Origin: Bubalus kerabau | Taxonomy: Eukaryota; Chordata; Mammalia; Artiodactyla; Bovidae | Length of the DNA stretch: 64,000 nt | Direction: 5' to 3' | Assembly: GCF_029407905.1 (NCBI RefSeq) | Contig: NC_073626.1 | Location: forward strand, 84,843,482 to 84,907,481 | Shown: one piece after another, positions 32,865 to 44,126 of the stretch | Position numbering within the stretch: position 1 is the stretch's first letter | Layout of the letters: each line of letters opens with the position of its first letter | Program-made: the position numbers and the translations under genes | Notes under the pieces: model-generated | Databases searched by the model: none | What the model saw: only the letters and a program-made list of their open reading frames with translations | Told to the model about the DNA's origin: nothing

Positions 32865-34109
32865 AGTCATCATAAAACAGAGCCTGAAAAAGGAAGGAAT
32901 GGATGCAAGAGAAATGGTGCTTAAAAGAAATGATAAAAATCAGAGAAGACAATAAGGTTTCAAGATGGGATTGCTGGAAACATGTGAAAACCAGCCCAAG
33001 AAGCAAATTCATAATCAGTTTGACTGTAGTTAATGGCTTTCAACTGCATTGCTGCTTATTTTTAAAAGAATTTAAGTTCTTAAATCATAGTATTAATATA
33101 TTTCAATTTGAAAAAACAATCAATGGAGATCCTGCTATTACTACTTTAACTCTCAAAGATTTTGCATGGCTTATGTTTTAAATGAAGCTATCCATCAGAT
33201 TTTCCATTTTCTCTCTTACAATGTGGTAGATTTAGAGTCTTCCCCCAAATTCCCTTTGTCACTAACCTGGGCATTTCTCCAAGCCCAAAGATAGTAATGA
33301 AAATTATAGGCTCTTCCTACATACTTTTCTTTTTTAAGCAACTAGATCTGGGTTCCATATTAGCAAGCCTCAATCTTTCCCTATTTGTAGAGGCTTTTTT
33401 TTTTTTTTAAACACAAGCACCTCCACAGCCCTGTTCAAAACAAAAACCTTCAAAAGAAGCTAAGCTTATTAGTGTGCAATTAAGGAAGCTGATTTATATA
33501 GTTCATCTAATGTCTTACCAAACTGATTTGAAGTGTTATAAATATCATGATAGAAATATAGAAATGTGGAAGTATCTTAGTCAAATGTTGAAAAAGCCAA
33601 TCACTGATCTAGAGTGTTGTCAGTGTGGTTAATATGATATAAAAACCATAGAAATAGGAAAGTGAACCCATCTGTGTAATACAAATGTATCAATACCACT
33701 CTTAAGATGTTTCACCTTCAAGATAAAGTTAAAATTAAGAAAATTTAGTTGATCTCAGCAACATCGTGGTTCACTGTCAAACACAACAGAAAACTTATCT
33801 ACAGACACATTGAGCAACAAAATGTGATTACACTTAAAACTGAAATAGTAAGAGAAATAAACAACTTTAGAACTATCTCTGTTTTTTTTTTAATGCCCCT
33901 CAGAAGACAGAAAAAGATATGTCTTACAAACTAATAATTTTTAAATTAATTTTCCATAATTACATATTCCCTTCCTTTGATCTCTTAATCTTTTAAAATT
34001 TCTATTCTTCTTCTCTGAGACTCACCTATCACTTCCACACTCATCTTAAGCCTCCAAAGTCTGCATCTGTTCTTTTCTCTTTCTACAGTCATGATCTACA
34101 ACAAATACA
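32865..34109. other. single-copy AT-rich sequence
   Basis: A T-rich run near 33396-33409 and no recognised repeat or gene. Pyrimidine-rich 33975-34095 could be a very weak L2 scrap. Confidence 0.4.
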
Positions 34110-34830
34110 CTTTCATGTAATCTTTCTGAATAAAAAATTTATTGCCAGTATTTCCAGTTTCAAAAATGCAAAAACTGGTACACAGGGAGTGTTCAGGGAT
34201 TTTGCTGGTCTCCATAATTCTACATAATTAGTTTTATTACATATCCAAACAAAATAGGATACACAATCTTTTCTCCCTGAGTAGTTGACATGCACGAACT
34301 CTTTATTCATCCCTTGCTCACATCCCTTGTATATGATTTTTCCCAAAAGCATATACATGTACATTCCTTCAGTATATACTGCTTCAGAGAAATTATGAGG
34401 CCTGTTATGAAATGTCTCCATTTTCCTTATGCTGACTGTTCAGACTTTGGCTGTTGGACTATGATAACATCTTTACAAAGTTTTTTGCTTCATAATATTA
34501 AAGAGGTGGATCAATTCAAACATTTGTTATTATAATTGCCTCATTCTTACACAATGACAGAGACTATTCAGGGGAAAAAAAATGGTACCAGAAAACACTT
34601 TGCTCCGGATTATGCAAAATAATTATTCATCATGTAAAAATTTCAGTGGAATCCAGAAGTTTTCATTGGTCAAGGCAAAGGAAGAACTAAATGAAGCAGC
34701 ATTTCCTGGATATGAGTCCTGGGACTTATAATTTTCAACTAAACGACAAGCAAAAGAAGTGCTACTGGAATCAAACTGGGTAAATAGGAAAGAGAAACAA
34801 AATGTACATTTATACAGACACACACATGGT
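34110..34830. other. unidentified block with antisense AATAAA
   Basis: On the minus strand this reads through a 102-codon open frame (34113-34421) and ends near 'ggcaataaattttttattcag', a polyadenylation-like signal. I recognise no protein family in the frame. It may be an old interspersed repeat or single-copy sequence. Confidence 0.3.
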
Positions 34831-35650
34831 CTTAGAAAATGGGCCAGTTATGAGTGGGTCATTTTGTATAGTCATTGATTTGGATATTTCATAAATAAAT
34901 AACTTTTTATCCATCTCTGTGGAATGGACCTAGCTAGAAATCATTTTCACTGTCTACTCTTATCCCAAAGGAAGTATTAGTATCTACAACTTTGTGCTTA
35001 TAATAACATATGCTTGGGTTTATCCTCATAATTAAACAACCTAAAACTTTCCCTATAGGCTTAATTTCCTTAGCTCCTCATTTTAAAGATATTTTTTTTT
35101 CAGTAAAGAGAATTATGGTGGTATGAATTTACTTCCTTTGGGTTATTATTATTCATTTTCTCCACAAAATTGCTTTTTGAGAATTGTCTGATGCTTAGAG
35201 CTTCCTTGGAATAAATAAGCAAGCTCCTTTTTATTCTCCCCTATATGCTTCTTGAGACAGAAGTAAAATTTGAAAAAAATTCTAGCAAATGTAGCATCCC
35301 TCTATATTCTTTTTAGCATGTTAAAACAATTTGATTCAAATAAGTCACATTTTAAAATCTTAAAAGATCATATAATAAGCAGATAAAAGCAGATAATCTG
35401 CTTTCTATACAAACTATTCCATAGTACAGAAAAAGAAAGTTCTTCCTATTTATTTTATGAAAATATGATGACCAAAATTTTCAAATCCTGGTAATATAGT
35501 TCTTAATTGGGTAGATCAATGTCTCTAACAAATTTGGGTGCAAAATTATAAATGAAGTAATAACAAGTCAATGCAACAATATGTTAAAAGATTGATATGA
35601 GAGAGTAGAATTTCTATGAGAAATAAAACTATTGTTCATAATTTGAATAG
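34831..35650. other. AT-rich single-copy sequence
   Basis: No recognised features up to the abrupt start of inverted L1 sequence at about 35651. Confidence 0.45.
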
Positions 35651-36128
35651 CATTGCTTTTACAGTGCTTTTATAGGTTTTGGGTTGTTGTGTTTTCATTT
35701 TCATTCGTTTCTATGCATATTTTGATTTCTCTTTTGATTTCTTCTGTGATTTGTTGGTTATTCAGCAGCATGTTGTTCAGCCTCCATATGTTGGAATTTT
35801 TAATATTTTTTCTCCTGCAATTGAGATCTAATCTTACTGCACTGTGGTCAGAAAAGATGCTTGTAATGATTTCAATTTTTTTTAATTTACCAAGGCTAGA
35901 TTTATGGCCCAGTATGTGATCTGTCCTGGAGAAGGTTCCATGTGCGCTTGAGAAAAAGGTGAAATTCATTGTTTTGAGGTGAAATGTCCTATGGATACCA
36001 ATTAGGTCTAACTGGTCTACTGTTTCATTTAAAGTTTGTGTTTCTTTGTTAATTTTCTGTTTAGTTGATCTATCCATAGGTGTGAGTGGGGTATTGAAGT
36101 CTCCCACTAATAATGAGAAGTCTCCCAC
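35651..36128 (-). pseudogene. L1 ORF2 endonuclease segment (inverted)
   Basis: A 152-codon frame on the minus strand (36128 down to 35670). It covers the C-terminal half of the APE-like L1 endonuclease and the linker after it. 'VGDFNTPL' near its start holds the catalytic Asp/Asn pair, and 'SDHSAVRLDL' mid-frame holds the catalytic Asp-His. It ends within 'ENENTTTQNL'. The next codon position is a stop where ORF2 normally continues, and L1 similarity stops at about 35651. Truncated, promoterless and non-functional. Confidence 0.9.
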
Positions 36129-36142
36129 ACTAATAATGAGAA
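36099..36142 (+). repeat. 21/23-bp tandem duplication at the L1 inversion junction
   Basis: GTCTCCCACTAATAATGAGAA (36099-36119) is followed at once by the same sequence with two extra bases (36120-36142). It adds a spurious 'MGDFSL' in front of the real 'LVGDFNT' of the inverted endonuclease frame. Confidence 0.9.
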
Positions 36143-37717
36143 AATAGAAAGAGAAATTAAGGAAACAACTCCATTCACCATTGCAACGAAAAGAATAAAA
36201 TACTTAGGAATATATCTACCTAAAGAAACTAAAAACCTATATATAGAAAACTATAAAACATTGATGAAAGAAATCAAAGAGGACACTAATAGATGGAGAA
36301 ATATACCATGTTCATGGATCGGAAGAATCAATATAGTGAAAATGAGTATACTACCCAAAGCAATCTATAAATTCAATGCAATCCCTATCAAGCTACCAAC
36401 AGTGTTTTTCACAGAGCTAGAACAAATAATTTCACAATTTGTATGGAAATACAAAAAACCTCGAATAGCTAAAGCGATCTTGAGAAAGAAGAATGGAACT
36501 GGAGGAATCAACCTGCCTGACTTCAGGCTCTACTACAAAGCCACAGTCATCAAGCCAGTATGGTACTGGCACAAAGACAGAAATATAGATCAATGGAACA
36601 AATAGAAAGCCCAGAGATAAACCCATGCACCTATGGACACCTTATCTTTGACAAAGGAGGCAAGAATATACAATGGAGAAAAGACAATCTCTTTAACAAG
36701 TGGTACTGGGAAAACTGGTCAACCACTCGTAAAAGAATGAAACTAGAACACTTTCTAACACCATACACAAAAATAAACTCAAAATGGATTAAAGATCTAA
36801 ACATAAGACCAGAAACTATAAAACTGCTAGAGGAGAACATAGGCAAACACTCTCTGACATACATCACAGCAGGATCCTCTTTGACCCACCTCCCAGAATA
36901 TTGGAAATAAAAGCAAAAATAAACAAATGGGATCTAATTAAAATTAAAAGCTTCTGCACAACAAAGGAAACTATAAGCAAGGTGAAAAGACAGCCCTTAG
37001 AATGGGGGAAAGTAATAGCAAATGAAGCAACTGACAAACAACTAATCTCAAAAATATACAAGCAACTCCTGCAGCTCAATTCCAGAAAAATAAATGACCC
37101 AATCAAAAAATGGGCCAAAGAACTAGACATTTCTCCAAAGAAGACATACAGATGGCTAACAAACACATGAAAAGATGCTCAACATCACTCATTATCAGAG
37201 AAATGCAAATCAAAACCACAATGAGGTACCATTTCACACCAGTCAGAATGGCTGTGATCCAAAAGTCTACAAGCAATAAATGCTGGAGAGGATGTGGAGA
37301 AAAGGGAACCCTCTTACACTGTTGGTGGGAATGCAAACTAGTACAGCCACTATGGAGAACAGTGTGGAGATTCCTTAAAAAACTGGAAATAGAACTGCCT
37401 TATGACCCAGCAATCCCACTGCTGGGCATACACACTGAGGAAACCAGAAGGGAAAGAGACACATGTACCCCAATGTTCATCGCAGCACTGTTTATAATAG
37501 CCAGGACATGGAAGCAACCTAGATGTCCATCAGCAGATGAATGGAAAAGAAAGCTGTGGTACATATACACAATGGAGTATTACTCAGCCATTAAAAAGAA
37601 TACATTTGAATCAGTTCTAATGAGGTGGATGAAACTGGAGCCTATTATACAGGGTGAAGTAAGCCAGAAAGAAAAACACCAATACAGTATACTAATGCAT
37701 ATATATGGAATTTAGAA
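36143..37717 (+). pseudogene. L1 ORF2 3' part (reverse-transcriptase C-terminus and Cys-rich end)
   Basis: The L1 ORF2 C-terminal half is readable but split over three frames: 36261-36605 ('WRNIPCSWIGRINIVKMSILPKAIYKFNAIPIKLP' region, after the RT catalytic core), 36560-36910, 36901-37170 and 37110-37715. The last, 201 codons, ends at the natural ORF2 stop ('MHIYGI') and keeps the C-terminal Cys-rich motif C-x3-C-x7-H-x4-C near residues 58-75. Frameshifts near 36600, 36900 and 37150 break the protein, and the RT catalytic core itself is deleted. It is a dead fragment. Confidence 0.9.
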
Positions 37718-38129
37718 AGATGGTAACAACAACCCTGTATGCAAGACAGCAAAAGAGACACAGATGTATGGAACAGTCTTTTGGACTCTGTGGGAGAGAG
37801 AGGGTGGGATGATTTGGGAGAATGGCATTAAAACATGTATAATATCATATAAGAAACAAATCGCCAGTCCAGGTTTGATGCAGGATACAGGAAGCTTGGG
37901 TCTGGTTCACTGGGATGACCCAGAGGGATGGTATGGGGAGGGAGGTGGGACGGGGATTCAGGATGGGGGACACGGGTACACCCGTGGCAGATGCATGTTG
38001 ATGTATGGCAAAACCAATATAATATTGTAAATTAAAAAAAAATAATTATAACATCAATAAAATTTTTAAAAATTCAAACTCAACAAAAATGGCATCATTT
38101 TTCAGTCTTCAGACTCAATTTTTTTAAAA

Positions 38130-38300
38130 AGGTAACCCCAGTGTCGGCAAGGATGCAGGTAAATCAACAGTCTTTTACATCAGTGCTGGGAATCGAAATT
38201 ATCACCAACATTTTAGAAAGAAATCAAGAATTATCTGTTAAAACGAAAACTTCACATACTTTTGACCCTCAAATCCTACAGAAAAATGCAGGATTTCATA
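38130..38300 (+). mobile_element. old L1 scrap
   Basis: 'gtgtcggcaaggatgcaggtaaatcaacagtc' and 'acttttgaccctcaaatcctac' resemble the ORF2 3' region of ancient L1. Short and diverged. Confidence 0.4.
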
Positions 38301-38414
38301 TGTATCCTACCAAAAAATGTAGGATTGTAAATGTATCCTATAGAAAAAATAAAACTTCAGTAGGCAGTCATATTTCTATAATGACTTAATTAAAGTATTA
38401 TTTATTGTGACAAA

Positions 38415-38695
38415 CGGAGAAGGCAATGGCACCCCACTCCAGTACTCTTGCCTGGAAAATCCCATGGACAGGGGAGCCTGGTGGGCTACAGTCCAGAGGG
38501 TCGCTGAGAGTCGGACACGACCAAGTGAATTCCTACTTTCACTTTCCACTTTCATGCATTGGAGAAGGAAATGGCAACCCACTCCAGTGATCTTGCCTGG
38601 AGAATCCCAGGGACAGGGGAGCCTGGTGGGCTGCCATCTATGGGGTTGCACAGAGTCGGAGACGACTGAAGTGACTTAGCAGCAGCAGCAGCAGC
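38415..38695 (+). mobile_element. BOV-A2 SINE, full length
   Basis: Two BovA units, linker 'cactttccactttcatgcattgg' and an AGC tail (about five repeats). An 11-bp perfect TSD, ATTGTGACAAA, lies at 38404-38414 and 38696-38706. A relatively recent insertion. Confidence 0.96.
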
Positions 38696-38706
38696 ATTGT
38701 GACAAA

Positions 38707-39148
38707 AAATTAACACTGAAGATATTTATATGTCTATAAGTTAGGAAACACATCTAAGTGAAGTGTTTATCTACCTTTTTTTGGATAAAGAAACTTACAT
38801 ATATTTATATATATTTATTGGTGCCAAGAACAATGCTGGAAGAATATACAGCTATATTAATTGTATTACCTTGAGGAGTGGGTAAGATTGGAGACACTGG
38901 AATAGGGGGATACTATTGTTTCCCCTGTATTTATCTTGAAAGTCTTCTACTTGCTAAAAGAACACGTGCTAAAGAATCATAAAAATTTATGGCCAGAATA
39001 GACTTCAAAGATATCTTGTCCATTTACCTCATTTTACAAATGGGTAAGTAAAGCCCAATGTTAAGGAGCCAGAAGTTATGCAGTTGTGGCTCAAAATGAG
39101 AGTTTTGACTCTCAGATCTGCATTCCCCCAACTCAGAATATAAAACCA
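38707..39148. other. mostly unassigned, possible MIR scrap
   Basis: 'tttacctcattttacaaatgggtaagtaaagccc' (39023-39056) looks like an antisense MIR core; the rest is unassigned. Confidence 0.4.
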
Positions 39149-39308
39149 GGGACTTCCCTAGTGGTCCAGTGGCTAAGACTCCATGCTCCGAATGCAGGGG
39201 GCCTGGGTTCAATCCCTAGTCAGAGAACTAGATCCCACATATCACAAGTAAAGATCTTGCATGCAGCAGCTAAGACCTGGCACACCCAAATAAATAAATA
39301 TTTTTAAA
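39149..39308 (+). mobile_element. CHR-type tRNA-derived SINE
   Basis: 'gggacttccctagtggtccagtggctaagactcc', 'gcagggggcctgggttcaatccctagtcagagaactagatcccacat' and an A/T tail ('aaataaataaata'). The A-box-like TGGTCCAGTGG and B-box-like GGTTCAATCCC are preserved. CHR SINEs are shared by ruminants, whales and hippos, so this insertion is older than the Bov SINEs. Confidence 0.85.
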
Positions 39309-39676
39309 AACTCAAGTTCTGAAGTTAAGTTTCAGCTAACTCTACAGCAAACTCTTTTATGAGTCCATTGCATAATACTTCTAATTGCTTATCTTTTGAT
39401 CTGCCTGTGTGATTTCTACACAACACACACACACACATTTTCTCTAGTGTATACTATGTTAAAATTCCAATAAGTTAATTTAAATATCAATACTCCTCTA
39501 AAAAAGTGAAGTTATCTGTGCTGTCAAAAGATAAAAGACAAAGGTGATATTCAAAATATTTATCAGTAGGTATAACACAGCCTTGATCAATCAGCCCTCA
39601 GACACCAGCCCAGGCAAAACAGATGCCAGCAGTCCAGGTGGGAACATTTGTCAGAAACAGAAATATTAGACCTACT
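39309..39676. other. unassigned sequence with (CA)n
   Basis: A short (CA)n run at 39421-39436. No other feature recognised. Confidence 0.45.
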
Positions 39677-39785
39677 TAATTGTTTTTAATTGGAATATAA
39701 TTGTTTTACAATGTCATGTTAGTTTCTGCTGTACAAGGAAGTGGATCAGCTGTACGTATGCATATGTACCCTCCCTCTTGGACCT
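39677..39785 (-). mobile_element. artiodactyl L1 3' end, reverse
   Basis: 'ttgtttttaattggaatataattgttttacaatg ... gtttctgctgtacaaggaagtgg ... ccctccctcttgg' is the reverse of an L1 3' terminus. Confidence 0.75.
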
Positions 39786-40029
39786 CAGACCTGATAAATC
39801 TTAAATATGCTGACACATTACATCTTTAAAAGGATTAGAATATTTTATTTGAAAATCCCATACCAGGCTAAATCCAATTTCCTACTAAAGAACCATTTTT
39901 GACATTTTGGTTGTCACTAAGAACAGCTGCTAATGGATATGGCTTCATAATGTTATTTGACATAAATAACACTAACAGAATGTAACTGATTTACCTAACA
40001 AGGTTTTCGTGCATAGAACAAGAAATGTA

Positions 40030-40230
40030 ACCACTCCACAAATATTTACTGAATGCATCCCATTTCCCAGGATCTCCCCTAGATGCTGGACATGCTCCAG
40101 AATAGATCTGATTGCTGACCTCATGGGGTTCATTATCTGTGAGTAACACAGACATCGATCAAGTAAACAAAGAGGTGAGTATACAATTACAAATATGAAC
40201 AGGGTGCTGTAAAACAGAGTAATGAGGGAA
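40030..40230 (-). mobile_element. L2 LINE 3' end, reverse
   Basis: 'ccacaaatatttactgaatgc', 'ctagatgctggacatgctccagaatagatctgattgctgacctcatggggttcatt' and 'cagggtgctgtaaaacagag' fit antisense L2. Confidence 0.5.
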
Positions 40231-40990
40231 GGGGTTCATTATGTAGATTAGCTGGTCAGGAATGGCCTGTCTGGAAAATGACATTTCATCCATTAGGATT
40301 AAGAAGAAGCCAGCCTTGCAAAAGGCACTTGGCTCTTGCCAAGGCAAGTGTTCTGCTTTTTATTTAAAAGACTGACTTTTTTTTTTTCTTTAATAAATCA
40401 CAATGCTTACTTGGTACTCCACTGATGCTCAGTATACATTTACTTATTGAATCTAACCACTGGATGCTATTCCATCTTCTTAGCAAAAGGCTGTGTGTGT
40501 GTTTAACTATGGTATGATGGGGCACTTTAATAAGAAATGAAATATTTTGAAAGCACTGTAAGTTTCACAGAGGTTGATAATATAAACCAGGAAAAAATAC
40601 ATGACAAATGTACTCTGAAAACAAATCATCCTGATGAGGCTCTGTAAAATTATGAATTTCGATTTTAATTGTCATGATAACTTCTCAACCATAAAGACTA
40701 ACAACTTGGTCAAATGATTTGGTTTTCTGCCTACGAGTCACATAGAATTGTTTCTTCTGCTTTTTACACATCCGTCAGGCAGTGGTGGGTTTCACTGCAA
40801 ACATCTGAAGATCTTCCACACCACAAAGCCCTCCAGATACAGCTCAGCATTTTGTAGGAGCAAATCTTAAAAGAAGTAAAATGCTACCCTCTAGTGGTCA
40901 ATGTACAAAACTGATGAAAACTTTCATTGTTCTGCACTCACTAACAGGGGCCAAGGCCTAGGCACAGAGCAGTATCCAGATTTTAAAAGG
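40231..40990. other. single-copy sequence
   Basis: A T-rich run at 40377-40387. No repeat body or gene recognised. Confidence 0.4.
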
Positions 40991-41053
40991 GTGGGCTGCC
41001 GTCTATGGGGTCGCACAGGGTCGGACACGACTGAAGTGACTTAGCAGCAGCAG
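40991..41053 (+). mobile_element. BOV-A2 3' end, strongly 5'-truncated
   Basis: Only the last ~63 bp ('gtgggctgccgtctatggggtcgcac...' to 'cttagcagcagcag') are present. It is clearly BOV-A2 despite its length, and an example of extreme 5' truncation. Confidence 0.9.
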
Positions 41054-41434
41054 AAACTTAAAGGACCAGAGCACCTTGATATGATGCAAGTAAATCCTTC
41101 AAGAAATGAAATTCTGAATCAGACAGGATTAAAGTGTTTTAAAATAGGACCCAGCACTCTAATTACCATGACCCTGCATATATGCACATTTTTCCTGCAA
41201 GGAGTTCAAAATTTGACTTAAAATCCAACTTATCTTAATTTCTGGTCCAATCCTTACTATATAGAGACCTATTTAGACTAACTGTTCAATAGAAAATTTA
41301 TCAGAACCTATCTCTTCTTGTTCTCAGCTCTATGTGTTCTTTCCCTGATCTAAATTCCAGTCAGATTTGATTCAACATTTGTACAGGTCTTGGGTCCTGT
41401 TGGCAAGGAATATTCCCAGTCTTTTTGTGTTTCC
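41054..41434. other. unassigned sequence
   Basis: No recognised feature. Confidence 0.4.
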
Positions 41435-41497
41435 TTGGATGGGCATAGCACTTGGGGTGGGCCTAATAAATGTTCAAATGAATGAATGAATGAGAAT
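41435..41497 (+). mobile_element. L2 LINE 3' terminus
   Basis: 'catagcacttggggtgggcctaataaatgttcaaatgaatgaatgaatgag' has the L2 end layout, with the terminal TGAA repeats at about 41479-41494. Confidence 0.55.
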
Positions 41498-42040
41498 TGA
41501 ATAGAGACAGACAGATGGATATATCATCAAGAGTAGAACAATCACCCGTGTTTATGAGGAGAAAAAAATACTATTCATGGTGCAAATACCAATGCCTCCA
41601 AGGCTCACTGCATTGGCTCAGAGGTTACACAGCACAGGTGTTTTTTAAAAATCAGAAAGGTAAAAACAAATCCAAATTAAGCTACTTGCACTCTGTCTAT
41701 TGACACCAGGAATGGACATTGGTTCTGCCTATTCCTTCTGTAGGATCTACAAGGATTATGCAGGTGCTTGAGCACAAAAGCAGAGGAGAAGAAAACTTGA
41801 GAAGATTAGAGCATGTTCCTTCTACCCTCATGGAATGCTCTTCAGTGGACTGTAGAATTAAATGTACACGTCAAATAAATGCTTCCTGGGAGCTCTGTAG
41901 ACATGTCATAAACAATGGCTCCTGTACTTCTTACCTGACTACCACAGTAAGTCAATCCCCGAGTTCCTGGTTCTGGCTCAGGTGATGATATGTGAGCAGT
42001 CATTGATATTGATGGTTGTGGTATAACAACATGTAGCTGT
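41498..42040. other. unassigned sequence
   Basis: Two chance open frames (68 and 88 codons) without motifs. No repeat recognised. Confidence 0.4.
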
Positions 42041-42180
42041 GGGTCAGGAAGATCCCCTGATGAAGGAAATGGTGATCCACTGCAATATTCTTGCCTGGGA
42101 AATCCCAGTGGACAGAGGAGCCTAGAGGGACATAGTCTATGGGGTCGCAAAGAGTCAGACACGACAGCAACTAAACAACA
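42041..42180 (+). mobile_element. Bov SINE body, 5'-truncated
   Basis: 'gggtcaggaagatcccctgatgaagg' to 'gtcgcaaagagtcagacacgac', with an A-rich end 'aactaaacaacaataata'. The tRNA-like head is missing. Confidence 0.9.
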
Positions 42181-42699
42181 ATAATAGTAAAATCCTGCCC
42201 AGTTCCCTGTTTAAATGGCCCCTGCTTGCCCTCAAAGGAAGCAGTTGGGAAAGAGTAGACAGCAGGTATTTACATTTGGCTCCAGGATTCTCCACACAAG
42301 ATCCCACTTGTCCTCTCCACAGTGGGTTGTTTGAAACCACTCCCATTTTCTGAAAAGCTCTTTTATAGATAACTTAATACAGTAGACGCCAGGGTAATTT
42401 TTAGAACCTACCTCTGACTTTCAGCACCACAGTGTGAATAAAAAACCTGTTATGCTGTGCTCAGGCACTATGACAACTGAATGACAGGCTTGCCTTCCAG
42501 CTGGGATTCCATTTTCCTAAAGAATAGGAAGTGTTGGCAGAGATAGGACATAAGAGGCAAAACGAACACACTAAGGGAAAGTGGCCCCCACACACACACC
42601 ATACAAAACAAGCAACACACATTCACACACACACACTGTAAAATTCTAATTCCAACTCTCTTATGAAACGTGTTTGAGACTACTACCATTTTCTTACCA
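42181..42699. other. unassigned sequence with CA-rich runs
   Basis: (CA)n-like runs at about 42588-42600 and 42618-42636. No repeat body recognised. Confidence 0.4.
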
Positions 42700-43630
42700 G
42701 CTACTAATTCTTTGACCTCCTTTTACCACAATACTTGGACCCCCTCACTTAAGGCACTCCAGTGGTCTTGGTGAATACCACGATCCTTTCTCCGTCTTCA
42801 CTCTCTTTGATGTCTCTTCAACATCTGACACCTCTGATATCTTTGATTATCCATTCCCAGAAGAGCCTCCTGATTTTCCTTCCAATATAACCATTGGTCA
42901 GTAGAAGTCCAAGCCACTTCCTTTTTTAATATTCCAAACAATTTGGTTTGTTTTAAGTGTCTACTATTAGTAAATTAAGTGTCAATACATACAAAATACA
43001 GTGGCATGATCTCACTCAGAAATCACTTCACAAATCTACATTTGAAGTTACAAGGCCTACTGTGAGAGGTATGTGACAGGCATGTCCTGCTTTTCTATCT
43101 GGCTTCTGCGTCTCCTTCAATAACTCTTCTTCCTTACTTTTGCTACAAGATTCAGTCTTCAGTTCCAATATCCGTTCATATATGTTCCCTTGGGCTACTG
43201 ATCCTGACTTCTAAAGCCAATGATCATTTCCTACTATGACTACACCATTGACTTCCCAAACCTAACCTCTCGCCTAAGCCTCAATTCCAGTCCCTCCACA
43301 GTAACCTCTCACCTAAGCCTCAATTCCAATCCCTCCACGGTAATCTACCACCTAAGCCTCAATTCCAATCCCTCCACAGTAATCTACCACCTAAGCCTCA
43401 ATTCCAGTCCCTCCACAGTAACCTCTCATCTAAGCCTCAATTCCAATCCCTCCACGGTAATCTACCACCTAAATCTCAATTCCAATATCTCCACAGTAAT
43501 CTCCACCTAAGTCTCAATTCCAATCCCTCCACAGTTGCCTACAGGCCATCTAAACCTTCCTATCTGCAAACTGAACACACCACCCTCCCTCTGAGTGGCA
43601 AACTAGCTTTCCTATTTCTCCTGTATTAAA
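42700..43630 (+). mobile_element. possible L2 LINE, forward, hosting a minisatellite
   Basis: Pyrimidine-rich sequence with blocks that fit the L2 sense strand around its reverse-transcriptase region ('ttccaatatccgttcatatatgttcccttgggc' leading to 'ctatgactacaccattgacttcccaaacctaacctct'). The tandem repeat at 43271-43542 appears to be an expansion of one such block. Assignment is tentative. Confidence 0.4.
43271..43542. repeat. 39-bp minisatellite, seven units, A-B-C higher order
   Basis: Seven head-to-tail units: 43271-43309, 43310-43348, 43349-43387, 43388-43426, 43427-43465, 43466-43503 (38 bp) and 43504-43542. All contain 'cctcaattccaRtccctcc' or a close variant. Units 1 and 4 share 'ccagtccctccacagtaac', units 2 and 5 share 'ctccacggtaatctac', and units 3 and 6 have 'ccacagtaatct', giving a 117-bp three-unit period. 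Because 39 is a multiple of 3, a 96-codon frame (43220-43510) stays open with a repeating 13-residue unit (LSLNSNPSTVIYH type). I infer no protein. Confidence 0.95.
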
Positions 43631-43903
43631 TTTCAGCTCAGTAAAACCCAAGGATTCCATATGCAGAGAAGAAGGTACCTCTCCTATTTGATGAGCAAAT
43701 AGGATGTTGAGACAGAGAAATCTGACTGGAGGAGCTTGAAACAAAGAAATGCATCTGAAGGAGATTGGTAGATAAAGCTAGCTACAATGTGATGGATTGT
43801 AAGCTGCTAAACCATTCTAGAACAGAAAGTCCTCAAAATAAAAGACGGAACTTTGAGCTTTTAGATGGAAACAGAAGCATAGGTTATGGCAGGGTGGGGT
43901 GGG
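43631..43903. other. unassigned sequence
   Basis: No recognised feature. Confidence 0.4.
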
Positions 43904-44126
43904 TGCTTCCCTGGTGGCTAAGATGCTAAAGAACCAGCCTGCCAATTCAGGAGATGTAGCAGACACGGGTTCAATCTCTGGGTCAGGAAGATCCCCTGGA
44001 GAAGAGAATGGCAATCCACTCCAGTATTCTTGCCTGGAACATTCCATGGACAGAGGAGCCTGGCAGACTACTGTCCATGGGGTCACAAAGAGTTGGACAT
44101 GACTGAGTGACTAACACACACACAGC
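43904..44126 (+). mobile_element. Bov-tA SINE
   Basis: Head 'gcttccctggtggctaagatgc', an insertion after 'ccaattcaggaga' ('tgtagcagaca'), the B-box-like GGTTCAATCTC, the body, and the end 'gactgagtgactaacacacacac'. Confidence 0.93.

Larger units (their letters stand above)
35651..38040 (+). mobile_element. ruminant L1 with 5' inversion
   Basis: The left piece (35651-36119) is L1 ORF2 sequence in reverse. The right piece (36143-38040) is ORF2 3' sequence, 3' UTR and A-rich tail in forward orientation. The ORF2 segment expected between them is missing. This is the layout produced by twin priming during L1 integration. The 3' end 'tggcaaaaccaatataatattgtaaattaaaaaaaa' is typical. No convincing TSD was found by eye. 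Confidence 0.92.

Noticed and set aside
37110..37715. 201-codon frame taken as a gene
   Set aside because: It is the natural C-terminus of L1 ORF2 within a 5'-inverted, RT-deleted L1.
43220..43510. 96-codon repetitive protein
   Set aside because: The frame is open only because the minisatellite period is a multiple of three; there is no promoter, signal peptide or conserved domain.
43271..43542. CRISPR-like array
   Set aside because: Units are directly adjacent with no unique spacers, and the DNA is mammalian; it is a minisatellite.
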